DNA of 64,000 nt from Pseudomonas sp. B28(2017). GTDB lineage: Bacteria; Pseudomonadota; Gammaproteobacteria; Pseudomonadales; Pseudomonadaceae. Position 1 is the stretch's first letter, and the number at the start of each line of letters is the position of its first letter. Positions 51,103 to 61,338 of this stretch are shown here, in pieces. Both the position numbers and the translations under genes were made by a program. Where the stretch lies: NCBI RefSeq assembly GCF_002113025.1, contig NZ_NEJH01000001.1:124001-188000 (forward strand). Reading direction: 5' to 3'. The notes beneath the pieces are model-generated. The model was given only the letters and a program-made list of their open reading frames with translations. It was not told the DNA's origin and did not search any database.

Positions 51103-53202
51103 TTACACATCCATAGGTCGGTTGGCGGCTTGAATCGCGGTCAGGGCAATGGTGTAGACGATGTCATCGACCTGCGCGCCGCGCGGCAAATCGTTCACCG
51201 GTTTGCGCAGACCTTGCAGCATCGGCCCGAGGCTGACGCAGTCGGCGCTGCGCTGCACGGCCTTGTGGGTGGTATTGCCGGTGTTGAGATCGGGGAACAC
51301 GTACACCGTGGCCCGACCGGCCACCTGGCTGTTCGGCGCCAATTGCCGGGCGACGCTTTCGTTGGCGGCGGCGTCGTACTGCAAGGGGCCGTCGATCAGC
51401 AGCGAGTGCTGTTGTTCATGGGCGAGCAGGGTTGCCTCGCGGACCTTCTCGACTTCTTCACCGCTCGCCGAATCACCACTGGAGTAGCTGATCATCGCCA
51501 CCCTTGGTGTGATGCCGAATGCGGCAGCCGAGTCGGCGCTTTGCAGGGCGATCTCGGCCAGTTCGCTGGCGCTTGGGTGCGGGTTCATCACACAGTCGCC
51601 ATAGACCAGCACTTCTTCCGGAAACAGCATGAAGAACACCGACGACACCAGGGTGCAGCCCGGCGCTGTCTTGATCAGCTGCAGGGCCGGGCGGATGGTG
51701 TTGGCGGTGGTGTTGATCACGCCCGATACGAGGCCGTCGACTTCATCCAGGGCCAGCATCATGGTGCCGATCACCACGGTGTCTTCCAGTTGTTGCTCGG
51801 CCATCGGTGCATTGAGGCTTTTGCTTTTGCGCAGCGCGACCATCGGCTCGACATAGCGCTCGCGAATCAAGTCCGGATCAATGATTTCCAGGCCTGGAGG
51901 CAACTCGATGCCCTGGGCACGGGCGACAGCCTGCACATCCTCGGGCTTGGCCAGCAACACACAGCGAGCGATGCCACGGGCCTGGCAGATCGCGGCAGCC
52001 TGCACGGTCAACGGCTCGCTGCCTTCGGGCAACACGATGCGCTTGTTGGCCGCCTGGGCGCGCTGGATCAGTTGATAGCGGAACACCGCTGGCGACAGGC
52101 GCATCTCCCGTGGTGTGCCACAGCGCTGATGCAACCAGTTGGCATCGAGGTGGCTGGCGATGAAATCGGTGATGATTTCGGCGCGCTCGCGGTCATCGAT
52201 GGGGATTTCCTTGTTCAGGCCATTGAGCAGGTTGGCGGTGTCGTAGGAGCCGGTACTCACCGACAGCACCGGCAGCCCGGCCTGCAGGGCGCCGCGGCAC
52301 AAGTCCATGATGCGTGGGTCGGGCAGGGTGTCGCTGGTCAGCAGCAGGCCGGCCAGCGGCACGCCGTTCAAGGCCGCGAGGCTGACGGCGAGGATGATAT
52401 CGTCGCGGTCGCCGGGGGTCACCACCAGCACGCCGGGCTTGAGCAACTCCACGGTGTTGCGCATGGTGCGGGCGCAAATGATGATTTTGGTCATGCGCCG
52501 GGTTTCATAATCACCGGCGTTGAGCACCTGCGCACCCATCAGGTCGGCGACGTCGCGGGTGCGCGGGGCATTCAGTTCCGGCTGGAACGGAATGCAGCCG
52601 AGCAAGCGGAAATCACCACTGCGCAGCAACGGCGAATGCTCCTTCAGGCGCGTGGCGAAGGCCTCCATGCTTTCCTCGGTCTTGACCTTGTTGAGGATCA
52701 CGCCGAGGACTTTCGGGTCTTTCGGGCCGCCAAACAATTGCGCCTGCAACTCGACGCGACCGGAGAGCTCGGTCAGCACTTCGTTTTCCGGTGCCGAGAC
52801 CAGGATCACCTCGGCGTCGAGGCTCTTGGCCAGGTGCAGGTTGACCCGCGCGGCGTAACTGGCGCTGCGGGTCGGCACCATGCCTTCGACGATCAGTACA
52901 TCCTTGCCGATGGCGGCCTGCTGATACAGGGTGATGATTTCTTCGAGCAACTCATCGAGCTGGCCGTCGCCGAGCATGCGCTCGACATGGGCCAGGCCCA
53001 GTGGCTGCGGCGGTTTCAGGCCGTGGGTGCGCGCCACCAGTTCGGTGGAACGTTCCGGGCCCGTGTCGCCCGGATGCGGCTGGGCAATCGGTTTGAAAAA
53101 GCCGACCTTGAGCCCGGCCCGCTCAAGGGTACGAACCAGCCCGAGGCTGATGGAGGTCAGACCCACACCAAAATCGGTGGGCGCGATAAAAAAAGTTTGC
53201 AT
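51103..53202 (-). CDS. pta: Phosphate acetyltransferase (long form)
   Basis: 699 aa, the long Pta with an N-terminal P-loop-like regulatory domain (about 1-220, TDFGVGLTSISLGL), a central DRTGG domain (about 225-340) and a C-terminal catalytic domain (about 375-695, VLPEGSEPLTVQAA). Converts acetyl-CoA and phosphate to acetyl phosphate. ATG 53202 (MQTFFIAPTDFG) is preferred to the in-frame ATG at 53223. No ackA lies beside it in this window. Confidence 0.95.
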   Translation of the reverse strand: MQTFFIAPTDFGVGLTSISLGLVRTLERAGLKVGFFKPIAQPHPGDTGPERSTELVARTHGLKPPQPLGLAHVERMLGDGQLDELLEEIITLYQQAAIGKDVLIVEGMVPTRSASYAARVNLHLAKSLDAEVILVSAPENEVLTELSGRVELQAQLFGGPKDPKVLGVILNKVKTEESMEAFATRLKEHSPLLRSGDFRLLGCIPFQPELNAPRTRDVADLMGAQVLNAGDYETRRMTKIIICARTMRNTVELLKPGVLVVTPGDRDDIILAVSLAALNGVPLAGLLLTSDTLPDPRIMDLCRGALQAGLPVLSVSTGSYDTANLLNGLNKEIPIDDRERAEIITDFIASHLDANWLHQRCGTPREMRLSPAVFRYQLIQRAQAANKRIVLPEGSEPLTVQAAAICQARGIARCVLLAKPEDVQAVARAQGIELPPGLEIIDPDLIRERYVEPMVALRKSKSLNAPMAEQQLEDTVVIGTMMLALDEVDGLVSGVINTTANTIRPALQLIKTAPGCTLVSSVFFMLFPEEVLVYGDCVMNPHPSASELAEIALQSADSAAAFGITPRVAMISYSSGDSASGEEVEKVREATLLAHEQQHSLLIDGPLQYDAAANESVARQLAPNSQVAGRATVYVFPDLNTGNTTHKAVQRSADCVSLGPMLQGLRKPVNDLPRGAQVDDIVYTIALTAIQAANRPMDV

Positions 53203-53262
53203 GCGGATTCTCTGAAGGTGCATGGCAATGGTGACGACCTATGACTGGTCGGCTACCGAAAT

Positions 53263-53559
53263 TCAGTCGCCAAGGTTATCGCTAACCGAGCCTTGTGCGC
53301 ACCAACCGCAGGCAAAGGGTTGGCCTATTTTTTTGCGGCGCTGCGCAGGGTCCATGACCCAGGCGCGAGATTGCCAGGGTGGCTGGTGCCGCAGGTGTTG
53401 GGTATGGCCGCAGGAAAGCTCGGCCACCCAGTGACCTTCCTCGTCCTGATGAAAACCCGTGACCGTCGAATCCCGTCTGTCCGGGTTGTGTTCGCTTTCG
53501 GACGATTGCTTCGCTAAACTTGGCCCTTCAATCTTCTTATGCAAAAGGTCTCGCCCCAT
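53263..53559 (-). CDS. DUF3565 domain protein
   Basis: Up to 98 aa from ATG 53559; a longer frame to 53589 exists and a shorter true protein is likely, as the conserved part starts near TVTGFHQDEEGHWVAEL. The core shows a SCGHTQHLRH stretch and a CGWC pair, suggesting a small metal-binding site. Function unknown. Its start faces that of slyD within a shared CATG. It lies 60 bp upstream of pta on the same strand and may be its operon partner. Confidence 0.75.
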   Translation of the reverse strand: MGRDLLHKKIEGPSLAKQSSESEHNPDRRDSTVTGFHQDEEGHWVAELSCGHTQHLRHQPPWQSRAWVMDPAQRRKKIGQPFACGWCAQGSVSDNLGD

Positions 53560-54043
53560 GCTGATCGCCGCCAATAAGGCTGTCTCCATCGACTATACCC
53601 TGACCAACGACGCTGGTGAGGTCATCGACAGCTCCGCCGGCGGCGCGCCGCTGGTCTACCTGCAAGGCGCAGGCAACATCATCCCGGGCCTGGAGAAGGC
53701 TCTGGAAGGCAAGGCTGTCGGTGACGAGCTGACCGTAGCCGTTGAGCCGGAAGACGCTTACGGCGAATACGCTGCCGAACTGGTCAGCACCCTGAGCCGC
53801 AGCATGTTCGAAGGCGTCGACGAACTGGAGGTGGGTATGCAGTTCCACGCTTCCGCTCCGGACGGCCAGATGCAGATCGTGACCATCCGTGATCTGGACG
53901 GCGACGATGTCACCGTTGACGGCAACCACCCGTTGGCCGGTCAGCGCCTGAATTTCCAGGTCAAGATCGTTGCCATCCGTGACGCCAGCCAGGAAGAAAT
54001 CGCTCATGGCCACGTCCACGGCGAAGGTGGCCATCACCACTGA
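53558..54043 (+). CDS. slyD: FKBP-type peptidyl-prolyl isomerase SlyD
   Basis: 161 aa. FKBP domain interrupted by the insert-in-flap chaperone domain (about 66-125), and a short His-rich tail (HGHVHGEGGHHH) that can bind nickel. E. coli SlyD aids [NiFe]-hydrogenase maturation; in a Pseudomonas lacking such hydrogenase it may chiefly be a chaperone. ATG 53558 starts MLIAANKAVSIDY, preferred to a GTG 99 bp upstream. Terminator follows. Confidence 0.95.
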   Translation: MLIAANKAVSIDYTLTNDAGEVIDSSAGGAPLVYLQGAGNIIPGLEKALEGKAVGDELTVAVEPEDAYGEYAAELVSTLSRSMFEGVDELEVGMQFHASAPDGQMQIVTIRDLDGDDVTVDGNHPLAGQRLNFQVKIVAIRDASQEEIAHGHVHGEGGHHH

Positions 54044-54071
54044 TTTCTGCGCTAAGCTCAGATAACTGGAG

Positions 54072-54094
54072 AGGCGCCCTGTGGGCGCCTTTTT
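54072..54094 (+). terminator. slyD terminator
   Basis: AGGCGCCC-TGT-GGGCGCCT, 8-bp perfect stem, followed by TTTT, 28 bp after the slyD stop. Confidence 0.88.
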
Positions 54095-54165
54095 AGTCTG
54101 CGGCTGTCCCTGACGACACCGCCAAGTGGCTGTTTCGAAAAGAACACGGGAATCTGGAGTACGTC

Positions 54166-54648
54166 ATGAGTGCTTTTCACGACCTTAAATTGACAGCCCT
54201 GGATGGTCAGGAGCTACCTCTGGCGCCTTTCAAAGGCCAAGTCGTGCTGGTGGTCAACGTCGCTTCCAAATGCGGCTTGACCCCGCAGTACGCGGCGCTG
54301 GAAAACCTCTACCAGCAATACAAGGCCAAAGGCTTCAGCGTGTTGGGCCTGCCGTGCAACCAGTTTGCCGGGCAGGAACCTGGGACCGAGCAGGAAATCA
54401 AGGATTTCTGCAGCCTCAACTATGGCGTGACCTTTCCGTTGTCCAGCAAGCTGGAAGTCAACGGGCATGAGCGTCATCAGTTGTACCGCTTGCTGGCGGG
54501 CGAGGGTGCGGAATTTCCGGGCGATATCACCTGGAACTTCGAGAAGTTCCTGCTGGGCAAGGACGGCCGCGTGCTGGCAAGGTTCTCGCCACGTACTGCT
54601 CCGGATGATCCCAGCGTCGTTCAGGCGATTGAAAAAGCCCTGAAGTAA
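54166..54648 (+). CDS. Glutathione peroxidase family protein (thioredoxin-type)
   Basis: 160 aa with the peroxidatic Cys36 in VASKCGLTPQY, the LPCNQFAGQEPG motif with Gln, and WNFEKFL with Trp, the standard GPx tetrad. Small bacterial GPx usually take electrons from thioredoxin rather than glutathione (family knowledge). No signal peptide, so cytoplasmic. It removes H2O2 or lipid hydroperoxides. Confidence 0.93.
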   Translation: MSAFHDLKLTALDGQELPLAPFKGQVVLVVNVASKCGLTPQYAALENLYQQYKAKGFSVLGLPCNQFAGQEPGTEQEIKDFCSLNYGVTFPLSSKLEVNGHERHQLYRLLAGEGAEFPGDITWNFEKFLLGKDGRVLARFSPRTAPDDPSVVQAIEKALK

Positions 54649-54657
54649 TCCTCCCTT

Positions 54658-54753
54658 TGTAGGAGCGAGCTCGCGATGAACGCAAGAGCTCCACGCCGTA
54701 TCAGGTTTGCAGCGTTATCGTTGACGACCATCGCGAACAAGCTCGCTCCTACA
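54658..54753. repeat. REPIN (shortened left stem)
   Basis: The left unit TGTAGGAGCGAGCTCGCGATG lacks the usual TTGC in its stem loop; the right unit is intact. The interior ends with ATCGTTGACGACCATCGCGAAC, as in other copies. Confidence 0.88.
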
Positions 54754-54855
54754 GCCTTTCTTTTGACCCTTAATCACCTAAATCAATAGTGCTGTTCAGT
54801 ACGCGCGAACCTCCATATTATCATCGTCATAAAGTCATTCCCTGTGGAGCGTCCC

Positions 54856-55959
54856 ATGCCCGTCAAAGCCCTGTTCAAACCGTTCCACCTCGGCACCCTC
54901 GAGCTGCCGACCCGCGTCGTCATGGCGCCGATGACTCGCTCGTTTTCTCCGGGCGGCGTGCCTGATTCCAAAGTGATCGAATACTACCGTCGCCGCGCCG
55001 CTGCAGGCGTTGGCCTGATCATCACCGAAGGCACCACCGTCGGTCACAAGGCTTCCAACGGCTACCCGAACGTTCCGCATTTCTACGGTGAAGCGGCCCT
55101 GGCCGGCTGGAAGAAAGTCGTCGACGCCGTTCACGCCGAAGGCGGCAAGATCGTGCCGCAGTTGTGGCATGTGGGCAGCGTACGTCGTATCGGCACCGAG
55201 CCGGACGCCAGTGTGCCGGGTTATGGCCCGTCGGAAAAAGTGAAGGAAGGTCAGGTCGTGGTGCATGGCATGACCAAGCAGGATATCCAGGACGTGATCG
55301 CTGCGTTCGCCCAGGCCGCCAAGGATGCGCAGAGCATCGGCATGGACGGCGTGGAAATCCACGGTGCCCACGGTTACCTGATCGATCAGTTCTTCTGGGA
55401 GGGCAGCAACCAGCGTACCGACGAGTACGGCGGCAACCTGGCCAACCGCTCGCGCTTCGCCATTGAGTTGATTCGGGCCGTGCGTGCCGCGGTCGGTGAA
55501 GGTTTCCCGATCATCTTCCGTTTCTCCCAGTGGAAGCAGCAGGACTACAGCGCACGTCTGGTGCAAACCCCACAAGCCTTGGGCGAATTCCTCAAACCGT
55601 TGGCCGACGCGGGCGTGGATATTTTCCACTGCTCGACCCGCCGCTTCTGGGAGCCGGAGTTCGACGGTTCCGAGTTGAACCTGGCTGGCTGGACCCGCCA
55701 ACTCACCGGCAAGCCGACCATCACCGTCGGCAGCGTCGGCCTGGACGGCGAGTTCCTGCAGTTCATGGTCAACACCGACAAGGTCGCACAGCCGGCCAGC
55801 CTGGAAAAACTGCTGGAGCGCCTGAACAACGAAGAGTTCGACCTGGTGGCGGTCGGTCGTGCGTTGCTGGTGGACCCGGACTGGGCGCAGAAAGTGCGCG
55901 ATGGCCGCGAGGAAGACATTCTGCCGTTCAGTCGTGAGGCGTTGATGACGCTGGTTTAA
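54856..55959 (+). CDS. Old yellow enzyme family NADH:flavin oxidoreductase
   Basis: 367 aa TIM-barrel flavoprotein (FMN). Seen: MAPMTRS at the barrel entry, QLWHVGS, the substrate site VEIHGAHGYLIDQF and the NQRTDEYGG signature. Reduces activated C=C bonds with NAD(P)H; Pseudomonas relatives include xenobiotic and nitro-ester reductases, but no natural substrate is evident. ATG 54856 is preferred to GTG 54844 because GTGGAG then serves as ribosome site. Confidence 0.9.
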   Translation: MPVKALFKPFHLGTLELPTRVVMAPMTRSFSPGGVPDSKVIEYYRRRAAAGVGLIITEGTTVGHKASNGYPNVPHFYGEAALAGWKKVVDAVHAEGGKIVPQLWHVGSVRRIGTEPDASVPGYGPSEKVKEGQVVVHGMTKQDIQDVIAAFAQAAKDAQSIGMDGVEIHGAHGYLIDQFFWEGSNQRTDEYGGNLANRSRFAIELIRAVRAAVGEGFPIIFRFSQWKQQDYSARLVQTPQALGEFLKPLADAGVDIFHCSTRRFWEPEFDGSELNLAGWTRQLTGKPTITVGSVGLDGEFLQFMVNTDKVAQPASLEKLLERLNNEEFDLVAVGRALLVDPDWAQKVRDGREEDILPFSREALMTLV

Positions 55960-55978
55960 TCAGCGACTAGTCGGCCCC

Positions 55979-56062
55979 CATCGCGGGCAAGCCCGCTCCC
56001 ACAGGTAACCGCGTTCTCTCAGGGAAATGCGAGCAAGTGTGGGAGCGGGCCTGCTCGCGAAG
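55979..56062. repeat. REPIN, mixed subtype
   Basis: Left unit CATCGCGGGCAAGCCCGCTCCCACA, right unit TGTGGGAGCGGGCCTGCTCGCGAAG. It mixes GCGGGC and GAGC features, unlike the other REPINs, and lies between convergent genes. Confidence 0.82.
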
Positions 56063-56084
56063 ACTGACTCAAAAACACTGCAAA

Positions 56085-57260
56085 TCAGGGAACAGTCGGT
56101 GCATTCGGCACCACCATCTCTCCAGCACAAGCCCCGCGCAATTGTCCCTCGAACTGCTCGATGATCGTCGCCCAGCCCTGGCGACTGGCATGCTGGCGCG
56201 CATTGAGACGCACGTTGCGCAAGGTCTCCCTTTCCTCCAGCAGCCATGCCGCGGCATCGCAGAACGCTTCTTCATCCCCCGGCATCGCCAACACTCCGTT
56301 GTAGCCATGACGTATATGCTGGGCGGCTGCTGCCTGATCGTAGGCCACCACGCCGAGCCCCGAGGCAAGTGCTTCAAGCACCACATTGCCGAACGTTTCA
56401 GTCAGGCTTGGAAACAGAAATACGTCACCCGACGCGTAGTGACACGCCAGGGCTTCACCCCGCTGGGTGCCGCAGAAAATCGCCTCGGGCATTTCGTTTT
56501 CCAGCTCCTGGCGCTGCGGGCCATCGCCGACCACGATCAGTTTCAGGATGCGCTGGGGATAACTCGCCTTGAGGGTATTGAAGGTGCGCTTGAGCAGGCC
56601 AAGGTTTTTTTCCTGGGCCAGGCGTCCGACATGAATGACGGCGATGTCTTCCTCGGCCAGTCCCCATTGTTCGCGCAGGGCATTCAACCGTTTGGCCGGG
56701 TGAAACAGTTCGCTGTCGACCCCTCGGGACAGCAACGCCAGTCGCTCGAAATGTCGCCGCTCCAGCTCCATGCGCTGGCTGACGCTGGGCACCAGGGTCA
56801 TGGTCGAGCAGTTGTGGAACCAGCGCAGGTAGTGAGTCAGCAGGCGTGTGAGCAAACCAAGCCCATATTGGTTGGAGTACTGCTGGAAATTGGTGTGGAA
56901 ACCGCTGACTACGGAAATCCCCAGTCGCCGTGCCGCACGCAAGGCCGACAGGCCTAGTGGGCCCTCGGTGGCGATGTAGAGCACGTCCGGGCGGTGCCGC
57001 GTCCAGCGCCGCAGCAGTTTGTGCATCGACGACTGACCCCATTGCAAGCCGGGATAGCCCGGTAGCGGCCAGCCGCGGCACAGCAGCAACTCATCGTCGC
57101 TGCCCAACTGCTGGTCGCAGCCCTGACGCGGTCGCACCAATTCCACTTGATGCCCGCGCGCGCGCAAGCCGTCGCACAAGCGACCAAGGGTATTGGCCAC
57201 ACCGTTGATTTCGGGAGGGAAGGTTTCGGTGATCAGGGTGATATGCAGAGCTGTCGTCAT
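56085..57260 (-). CDS. Group 4 glycosyltransferase (family 1 superfamily)
   Basis: 391 aa GT-B fold. The N-terminal half begins LHITLITETFPPEINGVANTLGRL and the C-terminal half has DEAFPS/FLFPSLTETFGNVVLEALASG, the E-X7-E donor-site motif of GT4 retaining enzymes. Related bacterial enzymes glycosylate diacylglycerol (membrane glycolipid). No other glycan genes are near. The ATG at 57260 (MTTALHI) is favoured; an in-frame ATG at 57284 cannot be excluded. Confidence 0.85.
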   Translation of the reverse strand: MTTALHITLITETFPPEINGVANTLGRLCDGLRARGHQVELVRPRQGCDQQLGSDDELLLCRGWPLPGYPGLQWGQSSMHKLLRRWTRHRPDVLYIATEGPLGLSALRAARRLGISVVSGFHTNFQQYSNQYGLGLLTRLLTHYLRWFHNCSTMTLVPSVSQRMELERRHFERLALLSRGVDSELFHPAKRLNALREQWGLAEEDIAVIHVGRLAQEKNLGLLKRTFNTLKASYPQRILKLIVVGDGPQRQELENEMPEAIFCGTQRGEALACHYASGDVFLFPSLTETFGNVVLEALASGLGVVAYDQAAAAQHIRHGYNGVLAMPGDEEAFCDAAAWLLEERETLRNVRLNARQHASRQGWATIIEQFEGQLRGACAGEMVVPNAPTVP

Positions 57261-57320
57261 GACCCCAGTGTCGGTTGGGGCCATGTCGTCAGTGTGACGT
57301 CGGGATGATGGATTTGTGAC

Positions 57321-58073
57321 TCAGCGCTGGGCCACCAGGTTTTCCGCGCCGCGTTCGCGCACCCAGAACAGCGTCGCCCCGGCCACGGCGGCCGGCATCA
57401 TCAGGATGTTGACCACCGGAATCAGCAGCACCAGATAGACGCTGCCGCCGAAACTCATGCTCTGCCAGCGTTTCTGTCGCAGCCAGGCGAGCATCTCGTT
57501 CCAGCCCAGCTTGTGGTTGTCCGCCGGGTAGTCGATGTACTGGATCGCCATCATCCACACCCCGAACAATAGCCACAGCGGCGCGGCGATGATGTTCACC
57601 ACCGGGATGAACGAGAGGATGAACAACCCGATCGCCCGGGGCAGAAAATAACCGAGCTTGCGCATTTCCCGGGCCAGGGTGCGCGGGATCATCGCCATCA
57701 GTTCGCCCCAACTGAAGGCCGGAAAATCATCGGTGCCGCGCACCACCACTTCGACTTTCTCCGCCAGGAAGCCGTTGAACGGTGCGGCAATGACGTTGGC
57801 GAGCATGGTGAAGGTGAAGAACACCATCAGTACGACGAGCACCACGAACAGCGGCCAGAGGATGTAACTGAGAAAACCCAGCCAGTCGGGCAGGGACGGC
57901 ATCAGCGTGTCGACCCACAGGCTGAATTGATGGCCGGCCAGATAGATCAATCCGACGAACAGCACCAGGTTGATCGCCAGCGGCAACAACACAAACAAAC
58001 GCAGGCTGGGGCTCAGCACCAGCTTGAGGCCTTCGCGCAGGTACTGCGGGCCGGACAGAACAGGGGCGGGCAT
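57321..58073 (-). CDS. cysZ: Sulfate transporter CysZ
   Basis: 250 aa integral membrane protein (EI24/CysZ family) with several hydrophobic segments (about 25-50, 70-95 and 150-190 region) and the conserved [24 protein letters not shown] stretch near 215-240. In E. coli it imports sulfate at high affinity for assimilation. Unlinked to cysDNC here and divergent from trxB. Confidence 0.92.
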   Translation of the reverse strand: MPAPVLSGPQYLREGLKLVLSPSLRLFVLLPLAINLVLFVGLIYLAGHQFSLWVDTLMPSLPDWLGFLSYILWPLFVVLVVLMVFFTFTMLANVIAAPFNGFLAEKVEVVVRGTDDFPAFSWGELMAMIPRTLAREMRKLGYFLPRAIGLFILSFIPVVNIIAAPLWLLFGVWMMAIQYIDYPADNHKLGWNEMLAWLRQKRWQSMSFGGSVYLVLLIPVVNILMMPAAVAGATLFWVRERGAENLVAQR

Positions 58074-59344
<1,271 letters not shown>

Positions 59345-59357
59345 TTCTATAGAAACG

Positions 59358-59384
59358 AAAAAACCGGCTTCGGCCGGTTTTTTT
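59358..59384 (+). terminator. trxB terminator
   Basis: AAACCGGC-TTCG-GCCGGTTT with a UUCG tetraloop, flanked by A and T runs so that it may act in both directions. Confidence 0.92.
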
Positions 59385-59410
59385 GTGCCTTCGATAAATA
59401 CTCATGCCCC

Positions 59411-59510
59411 TGTAGGAGCGAGCGCGCTCGCGATGGACATCAACGATAACGCCGGGAGCCTGACACCGCGCAGGGTTCTCAAGTTCTTCGCGAGCATGCT
59501 CGTTCCTACA
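59411..59510. repeat. REPIN
   Basis: TGTAGGAGCGAGCGCGCTCGCGATG and inverted TTCGCGAGCATGCTCGTTCCTACA flank an interior with GATGGACATCAACGATAACGC. Confidence 0.9.
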
Positions 59511-59524
59511 GTGGGCGCTGTGGA

Positions 59525-60775
59525 TCAGGCCAGTTTCTTCAGGCACGCCTCAAGGATATCCAGCCCTTCCTCCAGCACCGCCGCCTCGGTGGTCAACGGC
59601 GCCAGTAGGCGAATGATGTGCCGCGACTTGCCGCTGGGCATCAGCAGCAGGCCTGCGTCCCGCGCCATGGCCAGCAGTTGGGTCAGTTGCGCCGGTGCTG
59701 GCGAGCCATCGGCGTTGGTCAACTCGATACCACGCATGGCACCGACGCCGGTCAGACGCCCCAGATACGGCGTCAGCCTGCTTGAGCGCCAGGCTTCGTA
59801 GCGGCCGACAATCGCTTCTTCCTGCTGCGTGCCCCAGGCGTGCAGGTTGGCATCGGTCATTTCGTCCAGGGTCGCCAATGCCGCCGCGCAGGCGATGGGG
59901 TTGCCGGAATAGGTGCCTCCGAGGCCGCCCTTGGGCAGGTTATCCAGCAGCGATCTGCGCCCGACCACCGCTCCCAGCGGCACGCCGCCGGCGATGCTTT
60001 TGCCGAGCAGGACCAAGTCAGGCTCGATACCCAGTCGCGAAAATGCAAAGCGTTGGCCGGTACGACCGAAACCGGACTGGATTTCATCGGCGATCAGCAC
60101 AATGCCCTTGTCGTCGCAGAATTTGCGCAGCGTTTGGGCGAACTCAGCCTCCATGGCCAGGAAACCTGCTTCACCCTGCACCGGCTCGACGATAAAGCAG
60201 GCGACGTCGTCGACATCGATCTCGACGCTGAACAGGCGCTCCATGGCTTTGAGAGCCTCGGTGCAACTGACGCCGTTGTCCTGGCTGGGGAAAGGCAGGT
60301 GATACACCGGCCCCGGCAGTACGCCGACTCTCTGTTTGTAGGGCGCGACTTTGCCATTGAGGTTGAGCGTGGCCAGTGTGCGACCGTGAAACGCGCCGTC
60401 GAAGGCGATGACCGCGGTGCGGCCGGTGGCTCCACGAACGATCTTCAGGGCGTTCTCCGCCGCTTCCGCGCCGCTGTTGGTGAGCATGCCGCTGACCGGG
60501 TAACCCACCGGCATGAACGCGCTGAGGCGATCCATCAGTTCGAGGTAAGGCATATGGGGGGCGGCGTTGAATGCGTAGTGAGTCAGTCGGGTGGCTTGTT
60601 CGCGAATGGCCTCGACGATGCGCGGATGGCAATGGCCGAGGTTCAGCACGCCGATGCCACCGACAAAGTCGATGTAGCGTTTGCCGTCAGTGTCCCAGAC
60701 CTCGGCGTTTTTGCCGTGGCTGAGGGTGACAGAATGAACGATGTTGATCGACTGGCTTATGGTTTCGCTGCGCAT
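59525..60775 (-). CDS. Class III aminotransferase (GabT-like)
   Basis: 416 aa PLP enzyme, fold type I class III. Seen: NSGAEAAENALK (PLP phosphate), Asp230 in IADEIQSGFGRTG and PLP-Lys259 in LLGKSIAGGVPLG. Related to 4-aminobutyrate aminotransferases, but the usual gabD partner is absent. In P. putida a GabT paralogue acts on 2-aminoadipate in lysine breakdown; this could be a relative. Substrate uncertain. Confidence 0.87.
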   Translation of the reverse strand: MRSETISQSINIVHSVTLSHGKNAEVWDTDGKRYIDFVGGIGVLNLGHCHPRIVEAIREQATRLTHYAFNAAPHMPYLELMDRLSAFMPVGYPVSGMLTNSGAEAAENALKIVRGATGRTAVIAFDGAFHGRTLATLNLNGKVAPYKQRVGVLPGPVYHLPFPSQDNGVSCTEALKAMERLFSVEIDVDDVACFIVEPVQGEAGFLAMEAEFAQTLRKFCDDKGIVLIADEIQSGFGRTGQRFAFSRLGIEPDLVLLGKSIAGGVPLGAVVGRRSLLDNLPKGGLGGTYSGNPIACAAALATLDEMTDANLHAWGTQQEEAIVGRYEAWRSSRLTPYLGRLTGVGAMRGIELTNADGSPAPAQLTQLLAMARDAGLLLMPSGKSRHIIRLLAPLTTEAAVLEEGLDILEACLKKLA

Positions 60776-60875
60776 GAATGACCGGCTCGGAAGAAGGAGG
60801 ACTCCTTTTTATCTAAGCCGTGAGCGGTGGTACGCGGCAAACGAAATAAAGTCGCCGGGTCAATCTTAAAAGTCA

Positions 60876-60976
60876 TGTAGGAGCGAGCCCGCTCGCGATG
60901 GTCGTGAACGATGACGCTGGGAGCCTGACACGCCCGTGGCGTTCTTCAGTCCATCGCGAGCGGGCTCGCTCCTACA
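60876..60976. repeat. REPIN
   Basis: TGTAGGAGCGAGCCCGCTCGCGATG and its inverted copy; interior GATGGTCGTGAACGATGACGC. Lies between the HopJ-like gene end and the aminotransferase start. Confidence 0.92.
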
Positions 60977-60999
60977 GGTTTAATCGGCAGCGAATTACA

Positions 61000-61338
61000 T
61001 CAGCGGCGAGTCAGCGGTTGCTGAGAGAATTTCACCCCGGCCAGACCGTGAGCAATCAACGCGCGGATATTGCCGTGATCGCTGCCTTCAGGCGTCGCCA
61101 GTACCGAGCGGTAGTGCTCGCCGAACGCCAGCAGGGCTTCTTCATCGCTCAAGCCTTCGAGCAGCGCCAGACCCAGTGTCTTGCACGAGCCTTCGTTCTG
61201 CCCGGCCGCGTTTTCCACGCCGCCATTGTTGAAGGCCTGAGGCTGATAGTCGTAACCGGCGGCGATGAAGGCCAGGGTGTCGGCGAAGGCGTGTTCGCCG
61301 CTGTTGAGGCTGGCGCGCAGGGTGTTCAAATCACTCAT
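61000..61338 (-). CDS. HopJ-family protein (PF08888)
   Basis: 112 aa. Sequence resembles the HopJ family named after a P. syringae type III effector, with TLAFIAAGYDYQPQAFNNGG and GDHGNIRALIAHGLAGV-like motifs. The gene is chromosomal, beside housekeeping genes and with no type III secretion genes, so an effector role is doubtful here. It overlaps the DUF1244 gene by 8 bp, implying coupled translation. Confidence 0.85.
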   Translation of the reverse strand: MSDLNTLRASLNSGEHAFADTLAFIAAGYDYQPQAFNNGGVENAAGQNEGSCKTLGLALLEGLSDEEALLAFGEHYRSVLATPEGSDHGNIRALIAHGLAGVKFSQQPLTRR

